From Acholeplasmataceae bacterium (GTDB lineage: Bacteria; Bacillota_I; Bacilli_A; ML615J-28; CAG-313), in the NCBI GenBank assembly GCA_012838545.1, contig DUPC01000062.1, positions 1 to 59,625 of the forward strand: 59,625 bases of DNA. Direction: 5' to 3'. Shown here in pieces: positions 59,618 through 59,625 of this stretch. The notes under the pieces were generated by a model. The model did not search any database. It worked only from the letters and a program-made list of their open reading frames with translations, and was not told where the DNA came from. Made by a program: the position numbers and the translations under genes. Numbering within the stretch: position 1 is the stretch's first letter; the number at the start of each line of letters is the position of its first letter.

Positions 59618-59625
59618 TGCTATAA

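Noticed and set aside
1-59625. CRISPR arrays, insertion sequences, prophage or integrase genes
   Set aside because: No regularly spaced repeats, transposase, integrase or phage structural genes were seen anywhere in the window.

Overview
This window reads as a chromosome segment of a spore-forming, probably anaerobic, low-GC Bacillota (Firmicutes). TGA is used as a stop (for example in ATGA overlaps at 14175-14178 and 33783-33786) and TGG as Trp, so the code is the standard bacterial one. Shine-Dalgarno sites of AGGAGG or GGTGA type precede most genes, and many genes have TTGaca-N17-TATAAT promoters and Rho-independent terminators. A dacF-spoIIAA-spoIIAB-sigF cluster followed by spoVAC-D-E-F, plus a CotF-like coat protein, points to endospores. 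dapF, lysA and a D,D-carboxypeptidase point to a diaminopimelate-type wall. A flavodiiron protein and a 4Fe-4S aldo/keto reductase fit an anaerobic life. The mix (an N-domainless ClpB under CIRCE, a proton-translocating transhydrogenase, a reduced spoVA operon) suggests a deep Bacilli lineage near Erysipelotrichia, Haloplasma or Izemoplasma; that placement is inference.

Layout. 1-9 kb: ion permease, free-Met-sulfoxide reductase, membrane proteins, coat-like protein, ZIP metal transporter, pntAA-AB-B transhydrogenase and fprA. 9-18 kb: a PAS/GGDEF/HD-GYP cyclic-di-GMP protein, a small membrane protein plus radical SAM protein, then an overlapping five-gene operon (LytTR regulator, DUF3021 protein, unknown exported membrane protein, aldo/keto reductase, pullulanase). 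18-24 kb (minus strand): WG-repeat lipoprotein with two large MacB-like ABC proteins. 24-30 kb: GlmU-like nucleotidyltransferase, the c-di-AMP receptor DarA, an EF-G-like GTPase, Nudix and C26 amidohydrolases, dapF. 30-38 kb: P-type ATPase, an ABC importer (ATPase, permease, lipoprotein), a candidate small RNA, an isolated low-GC DUF3825 gene, a lipid-kinase-like protein and ung. 38-45 kb: the sporulation block. 45-52 kb: RNase J, an unknown gene with a masked Shine-Dalgarno site, rpmG, a degenerate FtsK/SpoIIIE-like protein, rarA, tRNA-Thr and a MATE exporter. 52-59.6 kb: HtrA-like protease lipoprotein, ABC-F protein, thermonuclease, tRNA-Lys, lysA and clpB.

How the genes fit together. SpoIIAA, SpoIIAB and sigma F form the forespore switch; the SpoVA proteins load dipicolinate; DacF modifies the wall; DapF makes meso-DAP and LysA turns it into lysine. 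The most unusual locus is the gene at 47521-49206. It keeps the overall plan of FtsK/SpoIIIE but has lost the Walker A Lys and Ser, the Walker B acidic pair and the gamma domain, so it looks like a motor-dead pseudo-translocase. Other points for a second look are a compact small-RNA unit with a consensus promoter at 35.7 kb, a GC-only hairpin over the ribosome site at 46.55 kb, and an added outer loop in the P-type ATPase.
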